From: Sneathiella sp. HT1-7
GTDB taxonomy: Bacteria; Pseudomonadota; Alphaproteobacteria; Sneathiellales; Sneathiellaceae
Direction: 5' to 3'
NCBI RefSeq assembly: GCF_020731145.1
Contig: NZ_JAJFZN010000002.1
Span: 62,001-126,000 of the forward strand
Length of the DNA stretch: 64,000 nt
Shown: positions 17,434-26,393 of the stretch, piece after piece
Layout: every line of letters starts with the position of its first letter
How positions within the stretch are numbered: the stretch's first letter is position 1
Position numbers and translations under genes: made by a program
The notes under the pieces: generated by a model
Told to the model about the DNA's origin: nothing
The model's input: only the letters and a program-made list of their open reading frames with translations
Database searches by the model: none

Positions 17434-18262
17434 CTATTCAGCAAATAATTTTCTTACATCTTCTGCTGTTGCTACCGGGCGGCCTATTGCTTCGGCCACT
17501 TCGCAGACCTGTCGGATAAGATCTGCATTCCGACCTGCGCGCTCACCGGTTTTTAAAAACATATTGTTTTCAAATCCGACCCTAACATGCCCGCCCATCG
17601 CAAGTGCGGCGCTTGCTGCCGCATGTTCCAGCGGTCCGAACGCGCAAGTAGCCCAAGTTCTGTCAGGCTTCAGGTGGTTCAGGAAGGGGATCAGGTCATG
17701 CGGATGAGACGTCTGGTTTGAGGTGTATCGACCGAGCACCAGAATCAGAAAGGGGTTTTCAAATGAAATGATACCCCTCAGACTCCAATGCCTCAAACCT
17801 TTGAATATCCTCCGGGGAGTATGGGATGAATTGCGGCATGATTTTAAGCGTGCGCATTTCATTAAAGAATTCCTTCGCTTGCTGTTCTTGCCCATCGGGG
17901 ACCAATTCCTTGATCGCGAGAGAGGCAGCATCGGGCTTCAACTCAATTACCATATCCATCTGCTGTTGCGGCGCATCTATCCCGACCGCTTCTGTTGTCG
18001 CTTGGATCACAAGGGCATCTCCGATCTTGTCTCGAATGGCGGCGATGGCCTCCCGATACTTTGTGACATCCAAAGTGTGCCCTTGTTGATCATCGCGTAC
18101 ATGAAGATGTATCATCGCGGCGCCTTCATTGAGGCAGGCCTCGGCCTCATCCGCCAATTCCGGTGGGGAAATTGGCAGCATCGGGTGGTCCTGCTGCGTT
18201 TTTCTCGCACCATTCGGTGCGACCGTCATAATAACCGGGGAAAGGGAGGATTGCGCATCCAT
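17434..18262 (-). pseudogene. Beta-keto acid cleavage enzyme (BKACE, DUF849), frameshifted
   Basis: BKACE enzymes condense a beta-keto acid with acetyl-CoA to give an acyl-CoA and acetoacetate. The 5' frame (18262-17759) has the metal-binding IHLHVRD segment and TVAPNGARKTQ. The 3' frame (from about 17763) has GGHVRVGFENNMFLKTGE and the AEDVRKLF end. The frames join at about 17762-17767, where YHFI-stop is continued one base later by FENPFLILVLG. The whole span is 829 bases, one more than a multiple of three, so a single extra base explains the break. Without it the protein would be 275 residues, the normal length. It is either a recent pseudogene or a sequencing error. A thiolase gene is divergent next door. 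Confidence 0.82.
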
Positions 18263-18544
18263 GTAAGATTTTTCCTGAACTCGAAGTAATAACGTCCTGT
18301 TTGTACTTTACGCTATATATGATCCCAATGTTTTCGTTAACTGAGAAACAGGCATCCAATTTGCACATTGGATTGATGCAGTTTGAAATGTTCACGCCTC
18401 GGCACTTGCCGATAGTGTCAGATATGGGTATTGACTACGCACAAGTTTTTTAATCGGGTTAAATATTTGGATATGCGAGTAGGCTTGGATGCTTAATTCC
18501 TGCCTCCGCATAAAATCGCCCCCTCAGTGAAAAGGACAAGAATA

Positions 18545-19756
18545 ATGCTGAAAGACGTTGTAATTTGTGAACCAGTAAGGACACCTGTGGGCCGCTTTGG
18601 TGGCCAGTTCAAGGACCTCCATGCTCATGAATTGGGTCGGACTGTAATCGAGGGATTATTAGCCCGCTGCGATGGTCTTAAGGATCGCGTCGAAGACGTA
18701 ATCTTCGCTCAATGTTATCCTTCGATGGATGCTCCGGCGCTTGGCCGTGTTGTTGGGCTGGATGCCGGCCTTCCGATAACCATAGGCGGTTATCAGCTAG
18801 ACCGCCGATGCGGATCCGGTCTTCAGGCGATCGTTAATGCGGTTATGCAGGTGGCGACAGGTGGTTCATCCGTCGTGATCGCGGGCGGGGCGGAATCCAT
18901 GTCAAATGCGCCTTTTTACTCCACAGCGGGTCGCTGGGGAATTAAGGGAACATCTCTTGAATTCCACGATGCACTTGCCCGCGGCCGCGTGACCGCCGGT
19001 GGCATTAATTTCCCTGTTCCCGGCGGTATGCTGGAAACGGCTGAAAACCTCCGCAAGAGCCATTCCGTTCCGCGTGATGAGCAGGATAGCTTCTCGGTGG
19101 AATCCCATCGTCGAGCGGTGGCTGCGCAAGAAGCGGGACGCTTCGATGAGGAAATCATTCCGGTGACCGTAAAGGGCCGGAAAGGGGATACGGTCTATGA
19201 CAAAGATGAGCATCCGCGACCGGAAGCGACAGAGGAAAGTCTTGGCAAACTGCGCCCCATTCGTCTCAAACAGGACCCGGATTCGACCGTCACCGCCGGT
19301 AATGCGAGTGGACAGAATGATGGCGCTTCGGCCTGTGTCGTCACGACGCGAGCGATATCAGAAGAGCTTGGCCTCAAACCCTACGGTAGTTTGGTAAGCT
19401 GGGCGGTTGCAGGCGTAGGACCGGAAATCATGGGTATCGGGCCTGTTCCGGCAACAGCGAAAGCACTGGATCGTGCGGAACTTGGCCTGAAAGATCTGGA
19501 CCTGATCGAGTTGAATGAGGCATTTGCCGCACAGGTTCTTGCTTGCACTCGCGACTGGAAGTTTGAAAAATCCGACTTTGAGCGGATGAATGTAAACGGC
19601 TCCGGTATCTCTCTAGGGCATCCGGTTGGCGCAACAGGCGGTCGTATTTTAGCGACATTACTTCGGGAGATGGAGCGACGGGATGCTCGCTATGGCCTTG
19701 AGACCATGTGCATTGGTGGCGGTCAGGGATTGGCGGCGATTTTCGAACGCGCGTAA
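18545..19756 (+). CDS. Acetyl-CoA C-acyltransferase (thiolase family)
   Basis: Thiolase of 403 residues, cytoplasmic, catalysing thiolytic cleavage or Claisen condensation of acyl-CoA. The ATG at 18545 is preferred to an upstream in-frame GTG because the AAGGACAAG ribosome site lies just before it. The nucleophilic Cys89 is in LDRRCGSGLQA. NEAFAAQVLA, GHPVGATGGRI and the second active-site Cys in CIGGGQGLAAIF are all present. It is next to the disrupted BKACE gene, whose acetoacetyl-CoA-type product would suit a thiolase. A good terminator follows at 19780. Biosynthetic or degradative direction is undecided. Confidence 0.92.
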   Translation: MLKDVVICEPVRTPVGRFGGQFKDLHAHELGRTVIEGLLARCDGLKDRVEDVIFAQCYPSMDAPALGRVVGLDAGLPITIGGYQLDRRCGSGLQAIVNAVMQVATGGSSVVIAGGAESMSNAPFYSTAGRWGIKGTSLEFHDALARGRVTAGGINFPVPGGMLETAENLRKSHSVPRDEQDSFSVESHRRAVAAQEAGRFDEEIIPVTVKGRKGDTVYDKDEHPRPEATEESLGKLRPIRLKQDPDSTVTAGNASGQNDGASACVVTTRAISEELGLKPYGSLVSWAVAGVGPEIMGIGPVPATAKALDRAELGLKDLDLIELNEAFAAQVLACTRDWKFEKSDFERMNVNGSGISLGHPVGATGGRILATLLREMERRDARYGLETMCIGGGQGLAAIFERA

Positions 19757-19779
19757 AATCAACCATATTACATTTTCGG

Positions 19780-19810
19780 AAGGCGCAGCCCATGGCTGCG
19801 CCTTTCTTCG
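19780..19810 (+). terminator. Rho-independent terminator after the thiolase gene
   Basis: AAGGCGCAGCC (19780-19790) pairs perfectly with GGCTGCGCCTT (19794-19804) around a 3-nt loop, followed by the T-rich tail tcttcgttc. It lies 24 nt after the thiolase stop. Confidence 0.85.
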
Positions 19811-19896
19811 TTCTCACCTAATTATTTATCTGGTATTATCTCTCCAAATCCTCGTGACCTGCATCACATATATGCAATAACTGAAAATTATAGTTG

Positions 19897-19910
19897 AATG
19901 AACGTTCAAT
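19897..19910. promoter_or_regulatory. Palindrome upstream of the RND efflux genes
   Basis: The perfect 10-bp palindrome TGAACGTTCA (19899-19908) lies within AATGAACGTTCAAT. AcrR/TetR-type repressors of RND pumps often bind operators of this look. No TetR gene is adjacent, so the regulator would be encoded elsewhere. The surrounding 19811-19970 stretch is AT-rich and otherwise holds nothing I can name. Confidence 0.45.
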
Positions 19911-19970
19911 AATAAATATTTCGGACGCATTCATTCATCGGAAGCTTTCAATTTTTATCAGGATTTATGG

Positions 19971-20096
19971 ATGACTAGAATTTCCAGGCATGTTGAAGAA
20001 ACTGTACTCCCGATAACCAAAGACTTCCTCACTACGCTTCAAATGGTCACCTACCCAACGCATCAAGCGGTACTGACAAAAGGATCGGTAAATTGA
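19971..20096 (+). CDS. Possible 41-residue leader peptide
   Basis: A short frame beginning MTRISRHVEETVLPITKDF, 41 residues, ends TGA overlapping the TTG start of the next gene (TTGA). A weak AGGATTT ribosome site precedes its ATG. No similarity is recognised. It could be a translationally coupled leader of the RND operon, a remnant of a longer gene, or chance. Conservation in relatives would be the test. Confidence 0.25.
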   Translation: MTRISRHVEETVLPITKDFLTTLQMVTYPTHQAVLTKGSVN

Positions 20097-21289
20097 AAAT
20101 GTTAAATATAGCGAGCAAATCTGGGCAATTTGCCGGCCGTAAGGCGGCGAGCTTTTTTATCATCGGAATAGCTATGCTGATTCTGTCGGTCTTCTCAAAC
20201 GTTGCAATCGCTCAGTCTGGACCTCCAGCGGTTACCGTTGCCAATCCTTTGCAACGTGAAATCGTCGAGTATACGGAATTCACGGGACAATTTGCGCCGG
20301 TCGAATATGTCGAACTCAGATCGCGTGTTAGCGGATATTTGCAGGAGATTAAATTTACAGATGGCCAGATCGTCAATAAGGGCGACCTGCTGTTCTTGAT
20401 TGATCCACGTTCGTTTGAAGCTTCTCTTACCTCTATGCGGGCGCAACTGGCACAGTCGCTTGCGCGTGTCGATTTGGCAGACAAGCAGCTTGAACGTGCG
20501 TCCAAATTGCGGGAAAAAGACTTTGTCGCATCCAGCACCTATGACGAAAGAGTGCAGGAAAAGCGGGTAGCCGCAGCCGCCGCCGAGATTGCACGCGCAG
20601 ATATCGCAACAGCTGAACTGGATCTAGAATTTACTAAGATACTCGCGCCGATAACCGGTCGGATCAGTCGGCATGAAGTCAGTGTCGGCAATCTTGTAAG
20701 TGGTGGCGATGGCAGTGGAAATACACTCCTCACCACGATTGTGTCGATCGATCCAATATATTTTGACTTTGATATGAGTGAATCTGCTTTTCTAGGGTAT
20801 CAGCGCGCTGTTCAGTCAGGGACGCTTCAGTCCACGCGAGAAGCTATTCCGGTTTTTGCGCGGCTGACAGATGAGCCAGATTGGCCACGGGAAGGGACGC
20901 TTGATTTTGTAGATAACCAAGTTGACAGAACATCCGGAACGATCCGCATGCGTGCCGTTTTTCCCAATAAGGACGGATTCTTGACGCCGGGGCAGTTTGG
21001 TCGAATCCGGGTTCCGGGTTCAGACAAGTACACTGCCTTGTTGATACCAAAGGAAGCTATCGTATCTGATCAGTCTAACAAGATAGTTATGACTGTCACC
21101 GAAGATGGAACTGTTGTTCCTAAAGTTATTCGTCCGGGACCGACATATGACGGTTTGCGGATCATTCGAACCGGGCTTGAGCCAGGCGATCGGATTATTA
21201 TTGATGGCCTAATGCGCGCTCGTCCTGGAGCCAAAGTCACTCCGCAGGATGGTGAAATCAAAGGTGCCGGCGAACGGCGTCCAGGGTAA
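20093..21289 (+). CDS. RND efflux periplasmic adaptor (membrane fusion protein)
   Basis: Periplasmic adaptor of 396-398 residues that links an RND pump to an outer-membrane channel. It has an N-terminal signal or anchor (FFIIGIAMLILSVFSNVAIA). The lipoyl/barrel-sandwich half GYLQEIKFTDGQIVNKGDLL and its partner half KILAPITGRISRHEVSVGNL flank a coiled-coil hairpin. Barrel and proximal domains follow. The order matches MexE/AcrA-type proteins. The start is either TTG at 20093, with good spacing to AAAGGA, or ATG at 20099. The pump gene begins 5 nt after the stop. Confidence 0.92.
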   Translation: MKMLNIASKSGQFAGRKAASFFIIGIAMLILSVFSNVAIAQSGPPAVTVANPLQREIVEYTEFTGQFAPVEYVELRSRVSGYLQEIKFTDGQIVNKGDLLFLIDPRSFEASLTSMRAQLAQSLARVDLADKQLERASKLREKDFVASSTYDERVQEKRVAAAAAEIARADIATAELDLEFTKILAPITGRISRHEVSVGNLVSGGDGSGNTLLTTIVSIDPIYFDFDMSESAFLGYQRAVQSGTLQSTREAIPVFARLTDEPDWPREGTLDFVDNQVDRTSGTIRMRAVFPNKDGFLTPGQFGRIRVPGSDKYTALLIPKEAIVSDQSNKIVMTVTEDGTVVPKVIRPGPTYDGLRIIRTGLEPGDRIIIDGLMRARPGAKVTPQDGEIKGAGERRPG

Positions 21290-21294
21290 CAATT

Positions 21295-24200
21295 ATGAAA
21301 TTTTCCCATTTTTGCATAGACCGCCCGATTTTTGCCGCTGTTCTTTCTATCCTTGTCACAATCATCGGGCTCGTTGCATATGTGACGTTGCCTGTGGCGC
21401 AATATCCGGAGATCGCGCCGCCAACTATCGAAGTTCGCGCAACTTATCCCGGCGCGTCTGCGGATGTCGTCAGTGATACAGTTGCCACTTTGCTTGAGCA
21501 GGAAATTAATGGCGTTGAAAACATGCTCTACATGTCGAGCCAGGCCACCGGCGATGGCCAACTCTCGTTGCAGATAACCTTTGAACTGGGAACAGACCTG
21601 GATACGGCGCAAGTCCTTGTCCAGAACCGGGTGGCGATTGCTGAGTCAAGATTGCCGGAGGAAGTACAGAGAACCGGCGTGACGGTGCGTAAAAACTCTC
21701 CCGATTTAATGATGGTTATCCATCTCAGCTCTCCCGACGCCAGCCGTGATCTCCTCTATATTTCGAATTATGCGACATTGCAGATCAAAGATGTGCTTGC
21801 GCGTCTTGACGGCGTTGGCGATGTACGCGTCTTCAGCGCACGGGATTACGCCATGCGCATCTGGCTGGACCCCGATCGCATCGCGGCACGAGGCCTGACT
21901 GCAGGTGATGTCGTGGCGGCTCTTCGGGCGCAAAATGTGCAGGTTGCATCGGGTGTTCTTAACCAGCCCCCTGTTCCAACCTCGGCAGCCTTCCAGATTA
22001 ATGTGGAAACGTTAGGCCGGTTGGAGACTGTTCGGCAATTTCGCAATATTGTCGTTCGTGCCGATGCCGACGGACGCGTTACCCGGCTTGAAGATGTCGG
22101 GCGAGTGGAACTCGGCGCTCAGGATTATACAACGAACGGCTATCTTGATACGCGGGAGGCCTTGCCGCTTCTGATTTTTCAGCGGCCGGGTTCCAATGCC
22201 TTGGAGACTTCAGATCGTTTGATCGCGACCATGGAAGAACTTTCGAAATCTTTTCCGGAAGGATTGCAATATGACATCATCTACAATCCGACTGAATTTA
22301 TTCAGCAGTCCGTGGACGCGGTGGTCGATACAATATTTGAAGCCGCGGTTCTGGTTGTTCTGGTCATCCTCCTCTTTTTGCAGTCCTGGCGTGCATCGGT
22401 TATCCCGATTATTGCCATTCCGATATCACTGATTGGGACTTTCAGTGTTTTGGCCGCATTTGGATATTCGCTGAATAATCTGTCATTGTTTGGGCTTGTC
22501 CTTGCGATTGGTATTGTTGTTGATGATGCAATCGTCGTTGTGGAAAATGTTGAACGAAATTTACGTCTTGGCATGTCGCCGCGAGATGCAGCGCATGAGA
22601 CAATGGACGAAGTTGGACCGGCGCTGATTGCCATTGCTCTGGTCTTGTCGGCAGTTTTTGTGCCGGCGGCATTGATTCCAGGCATATCCGGCCAGTTTTT
22701 TCGCCAGTTCGCAATTACTATTGCAGCGGCGACCCTCATTTCCGGATTTGTCTCACTCACTCTCAGCCCGGCACTTTGTGCAATCCTATTCAAAGCGCAA
22801 CGCGATGAGAAACCGGCTGGCCAGCTTGCACGGCCTTTTTTCGCGTTCTTTAATGCCTTCAATTCTGGATTTGACAAGTTATCGAACGGTTATGGTGGAT
22901 TGACCCGCCGGCTTGCCCGAATGGTTGTTGTTGTGTTTATAGTTTACGGCGGACTTATTGCCCTTACAGTCTGGCAGTTTGACCGCGCGCCTACCGGGTT
23001 TATCCCACAGCAGGATCAGGGCTATCTCATTACAGTTGTGCAGCTCCCTCCGGGCGCATCACTGGAGCGGACAGACGCTGTAATGCGTAAAGCGGCGACA
23101 ACTCTTCTCGATATCCCGGGTGTGGCTCATGTGATCCCGTTCGCGGGACTCGATGCGGCGACATTCACAAATGCATCGAATGCGGGCGCGATCTTTTCTT
23201 CGCTTGACGCCTTCGGCGTAAGAGAGCGAGACGGGATTACGCTTCAGCAAATAATTGGTGAACATTTCAAGCGGCTTGGCGGAATTCAGGAAGCGTTCTT
23301 CATTACGATTGCGCCGCCACCAGTGCGTGGAATCGGTAATGCAGGCGGCTTCAAGATGATTGTGCAGGATCAGCGCGGTCGTGGTCCCCAAGCGCTTGAA
23401 ACTGCGGTACAGGAGCTTCTCGTGGCGGCGAACCAATCGCCTGAAGTGCGGAATGTGTTTACACTTTACAATACGAAAACTCCCAAGCTTTATGCCGATA
23501 TTGACCGGGTAAAAGCGGAAATGCTGAGTGTATCGACAGGTGATATTTTCGAGACGCTAGAAGTATATCTTGGGTCTTCCTTCGTCAATGAATTCAATTA
23601 TCTTGGTCGAACCTACCGCGTTACGGCACAGGCAGACGGTAATTTCCGTCAGGATATTGAGACTATTGCCAATATGAAGACCCGAAATGCACAAGGCGAG
23701 ATGGTCCCAATCGGCTCTGTTGCGACTTTTGAGGATCGTACCGGCGCTTACCGGGTGCCGCGTTATAACCTTTATCGCTCTGCTGAGGTGCAGGGAAATG
23801 TTGCTCCCGGATTTTCGACCGGGGAGGGGCTGGCGGCTATGGAAACATTGGCGCAGGACATTCTGCCCGATGGCTTTGGCTTCGAATGGACGGAACTGGC
23901 ATTGCAGGAGAAGCTTGCCGGAAACAACGGCCTTCTTGCATTCGTTGCGGCTGCGGTGTTCGTTTTCCTGTTGCTTGCCGCTCAATATGAAAGCTGGACC
24001 CTGCCGCTTGCTGTCATATTGATTGTCCCAATGTGTTTGCTCGCGGCGGTCAGCGGGCTTCAATTTAGGGGGATAGATGTAAATATCTTGGCCCAGGTGG
24101 GATTTGTTGTGCTTGTCGGTCTTGCGTCGAAAAATGCAATTCTTATTGTTGAATTTGCCCGGCAGGCAGAAGCGCAAGGCAAGAGTCGTGTAGAGGCGGC

Positions 24201-24447
24201 TGCGGAAGCGGCCAGAACGCGGTTGCGGCCGATCTTGATGACTTCTTTTGCCTTTATCTTTGGTATGGTTCCGTTAGTAATCGCAACAGGTGCCGGTGCC
24301 GAGATGAGACAGGCCCTTGGAACATCCGTGTTCTTTGGGATGCTGGGCGTGACACTGTTCGGTCTTATCTTTACGCCGGTCTTCTATGTTGGCGTCCGTT
24401 GGCTTAGTGACTTGCGCCGCCGCCAACAGTCAGTGAAAGCCGAATAG
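21295..24447 (+). CDS. RND efflux pump, inner-membrane transporter (HAE1 family)
   Basis: Proton-driven multidrug efflux transporter of 1050 residues, the standard AcrB/MexF length. The N-terminus FSHFCIDRPIFAAVLSILVT, two large periplasmic domains and 12 expected membrane helices are present. Helix 4 carries the proton-relay Asp pair in GIVVDDAIVVVEN. A Lys is at the matching place in helix 10 (LVGLASKNAILIVEFARQ). It works with the adaptor encoded upstream. No outer-membrane factor gene follows, so a TolC-like partner must come from elsewhere. A strong terminator lies 28 bp downstream. Confidence 0.95.
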   Translation: MKFSHFCIDRPIFAAVLSILVTIIGLVAYVTLPVAQYPEIAPPTIEVRATYPGASADVVSDTVATLLEQEINGVENMLYMSSQATGDGQLSLQITFELGTDLDTAQVLVQNRVAIAESRLPEEVQRTGVTVRKNSPDLMMVIHLSSPDASRDLLYISNYATLQIKDVLARLDGVGDVRVFSARDYAMRIWLDPDRIAARGLTAGDVVAALRAQNVQVASGVLNQPPVPTSAAFQINVETLGRLETVRQFRNIVVRADADGRVTRLEDVGRVELGAQDYTTNGYLDTREALPLLIFQRPGSNALETSDRLIATMEELSKSFPEGLQYDIIYNPTEFIQQSVDAVVDTIFEAAVLVVLVILLFLQSWRASVIPIIAIPISLIGTFSVLAAFGYSLNNLSLFGLVLAIGIVVDDAIVVVENVERNLRLGMSPRDAAHETMDEVGPALIAIALVLSAVFVPAALIPGISGQFFRQFAITIAAATLISGFVSLTLSPALCAILFKAQRDEKPAGQLARPFFAFFNAFNSGFDKLSNGYGGLTRRLARMVVVVFIVYGGLIALTVWQFDRAPTGFIPQQDQGYLITVVQLPPGASLERTDAVMRKAATTLLDIPGVAHVIPFAGLDAATFTNASNAGAIFSSLDAFGVRERDGITLQQIIGEHFKRLGGIQEAFFITIAPPPVRGIGNAGGFKMIVQDQRGRGPQALETAVQELLVAANQSPEVRNVFTLYNTKTPKLYADIDRVKAEMLSVSTGDIFETLEVYLGSSFVNEFNYLGRTYRVTAQADGNFRQDIETIANMKTRNAQGEMVPIGSVATFEDRTGAYRVPRYNLYRSAEVQGNVAPGFSTGEGLAAMETLAQDILPDGFGFEWTELALQEKLAGNNGLLAFVAAAVFVFLLLAAQYESWTLPLAVILIVPMCLLAAVSGLQFRGIDVNILAQVGFVVLVGLASKNAILIVEFARQAEAQGKSRVEAAAEAARTRLRPILMTSFAFIFGMVPLVIATGAGAEMRQALGTSVFFGMLGVTLFGLIFTPVFYVGVRWLSDLRRRQQSVKAE

Positions 24448-24475
24448 AAAGAGCCGTAAAAAGTCTATCACTATC

Positions 24476-24509
24476 AAGGCCGCGCTATTTATATTGCGCG
24501 GCCTTTTTT
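24476..24509. terminator. Rho-independent terminator between convergent genes
   Basis: AAGGCCGCGC (24476-24485) pairs perfectly with GCGCGGCCTT (24496-24505), loop 10 nt, followed by six T (24504-24509). It ends RND operon transcription. The last bases overlap the stop codon of the convergent NicO-type gene. Confidence 0.88.
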
Positions 24510-25482
24510 AAAGCCCAAGTGGGTGGCGGCTATAAAATGAGGCGCTGAGGAGAGATATTCCGACGGCGAGCAGAAGGCCACCTCCGGCCAGTGCCGCGCT
24601 ATTTGTAAGGATCTGCCAAAGAGGATTATTAGCGTTTGTCGCTTTTGCCGCTTTTTGCCGGGCGGCAATCGCTAGAAAAGCGAGCAGGGCAACAGCCATC
24701 CCGGTTCCGAAAGACATTGCGATTACCGCACCGATACCCGCAAGCGGTAAACCCATAGCCTTTGCCAATACTAAAACAAGGACGGCGCCAGTACAGGGGC
24801 GAAGCCCGATGGCCAGAATAACGCCGATTGCAGATCGAACACTGTTGATTTGCTCTATCTGCTCTCCGCTTGGCATGTGGGCATGGCCACAGCAGTCATC
24901 ATGAAGATGATCATGGGCAGAGTGATCGCCAGTATGTTTTTGCGTCATGTATCGGCTAAAAAGTTGGCGGGCCGTCCGCAATATCAGCAGCGCACCTATG
25001 CCCGCAACCAGCAGATAACTAAGCCGCTCACTCCATGCTACAGCAGAACTGGTCTCTCTGGGGATCCATCCGGCGATGTAAATCAGTCCGTAGACAAGAA
25101 GTATTGCAACTATTCCCTGACATAGGGCAGCCGCAGCAGCAATACCTACACCGCGCCCTACCCTATGTGGGTGTGTGAGCAGATAGGTTGTCAGGACAAT
25201 TTTGCCATGTCCGGGTCCAGCCGCATGAAATATTCCGTAGAGAAAACTTCCCAATACCAGACTCCAGGCAGCGTTCATTCCGCCAGAGGCAGACAGCGCT
25301 TTCAAGGCGATTAGCAATTCTTCATGAAAGGCGCGTTGCTGTATCATGATCCAGCTTACCAGACGTGACCATGCTGATGGTTCAAGCGTGCCAGCTGCTG
25401 CAAGTGCTGAAGGAACGATCAAATGGGATAAGGTCGCTACGCAAAGGAAGAGACAGATGCTAGCAACTATTCCTCGGGACAT
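24508..25482 (-). CDS. Nickel/cobalt transporter (NicO/RcnA-like family)
   Basis: Inner-membrane protein of 324 residues with about six to eight hydrophobic segments. Metal-family signatures are FHAAGPGHGKIVLTTYLL in an early helix and GLRPCTGAVLVLVLAKAMG in a later one. A His/Asp-rich cytoplasmic loop (KHTGDHSAHDHLHDDCCGHA) separates them and is suited to binding Ni, Co or Zn ions. In this family such proteins export or import divalent metals. Its start overlaps the end of the DUF1007 gene by 16 bases, so the two are made together. Confidence 0.88.
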   Translation of the reverse strand: MSRGIVASICLFLCVATLSHLIVPSALAAAGTLEPSAWSRLVSWIMIQQRAFHEELLIALKALSASGGMNAAWSLVLGSFLYGIFHAAGPGHGKIVLTTYLLTHPHRVGRGVGIAAAAALCQGIVAILLVYGLIYIAGWIPRETSSAVAWSERLSYLLVAGIGALLILRTARQLFSRYMTQKHTGDHSAHDHLHDDCCGHAHMPSGEQIEQINSVRSAIGVILAIGLRPCTGAVLVLVLAKAMGLPLAGIGAVIAMSFGTGMAVALLAFLAIAARQKAAKATNANNPLWQILTNSAALAGGGLLLAVGISLLSASFYSRHPLGL

Positions 25483-26111
25483 GTGAGACTGACGCGTTCT
25501 GCAAAAAAGGATCCCAAGCCTGTCTCCCCGCGTTGCGATGAATCAAGCATCGCAGCTTGCGCTACCGCACTTGGGTTCGGGTTGGGCGGTGTCAATTTAT
25601 ACTCACATCCGTCAGGTGCACCAGAGATGATGACCGGCATGTCGATTTCCGCATGCAGCATATCCACATAGTAAGTGGGATCAAAAATGGCATAGGAGAA
25701 GTTTTTCCCGGCGACGGAAACAGGCTCTTCAAAGGGGGTAACAAAAGACATTTCCAGACGCTTATCGACCATTCTTGTCGACATATCGGTTACGGGCTTA
25801 AGTTTGAGGGGTTTCTCCTTGATCATTGCTTCGGTGAAATATCCATACTCTTTCAGATGCTCCATATTCACCTTCAGGATTTCATCGAGCTCTTCCTGGT
25901 TTGGCGTGCCATCGCCGTTACGGTCCGTTCCTTCCACAGCGTAGGCCGTGTAATAGTCGTCGAATAGCCATGTCTGATGCAGGCCATAGGCTCGTCCGGT
26001 GTCATCAAACAGGATTTTGATCGTCATGTCGGTCCAAACATGAGGGTGCGCAAAGACGAGCTGCGTCGGTGTCAAAAGAAAGAGACCGAATATAATGATC
26101 AACAAACGCAT
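25467..26111 (-). CDS. DUF1007 family periplasmic protein
   Basis: Exported protein of 214 residues, known as a frequent genomic partner of NicO-type transporters. The ATG at 26111 is chosen because it begins a clean signal peptide (MRLLIIIFGLFLLTPTQLVFA) and has a CGGGAATT ribosome site. An upstream TTG at 26135 is unlikely. The mature N-terminus HPHVWTDM offers a His-x-His metal-binding end, as is usual in the family. The Asp-rich segment DRNGDGTPNQEELDEIL resembles a calcium-binding loop. It probably delivers or senses the metal handled by the adjacent transporter. Confidence 0.85.
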   Translation of the reverse strand: MRLLIIIFGLFLLTPTQLVFAHPHVWTDMTIKILFDDTGRAYGLHQTWLFDDYYTAYAVEGTDRNGDGTPNQEELDEILKVNMEHLKEYGYFTEAMIKEKPLKLKPVTDMSTRMVDKRLEMSFVTPFEEPVSVAGKNFSYAIFDPTYYVDMLHAEIDMPVIISGAPDGCEYKLTPPNPNPSAVAQAAMLDSSQRGETGLGSFFAERVSLTCPEE

Positions 26112-26393
26112 ACAAAATTCCCGATATGAACGCAACTGAACTGGATATAGTGTATCTATTCCCGATTAGAACCGCCAACTACTTTCTATGGTAGCAATCA
26201 CAGGGAACCCTATACCTATACATTCTGGCCGTTTAAAGGCGTAGATGTTAATGCGCGGCGGTGGGCGGTATATATTGACGGTGAACGGGCCAATTGCCGT
26301 CCGTAGGCCCAGCATTGCCGCTGTCCAAACCACCGCGAAATGAAAAGCGACAAATTCATGATATTGCAGTGATTTGAGAAGGGACGTTTGAGC

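Noticed and set aside
17434-18262. Programmed frameshift in the BKACE gene
   Set aside because: No slippery heptamer or downstream structure was seen at the junction, and the family is not known for recoding. A mutation or sequence error is simpler.
26250-26393. 30-codon frame between the DUF1007 and LysR genes
   Set aside because: It has no ribosome site and no similarity, and its composition looks non-coding.
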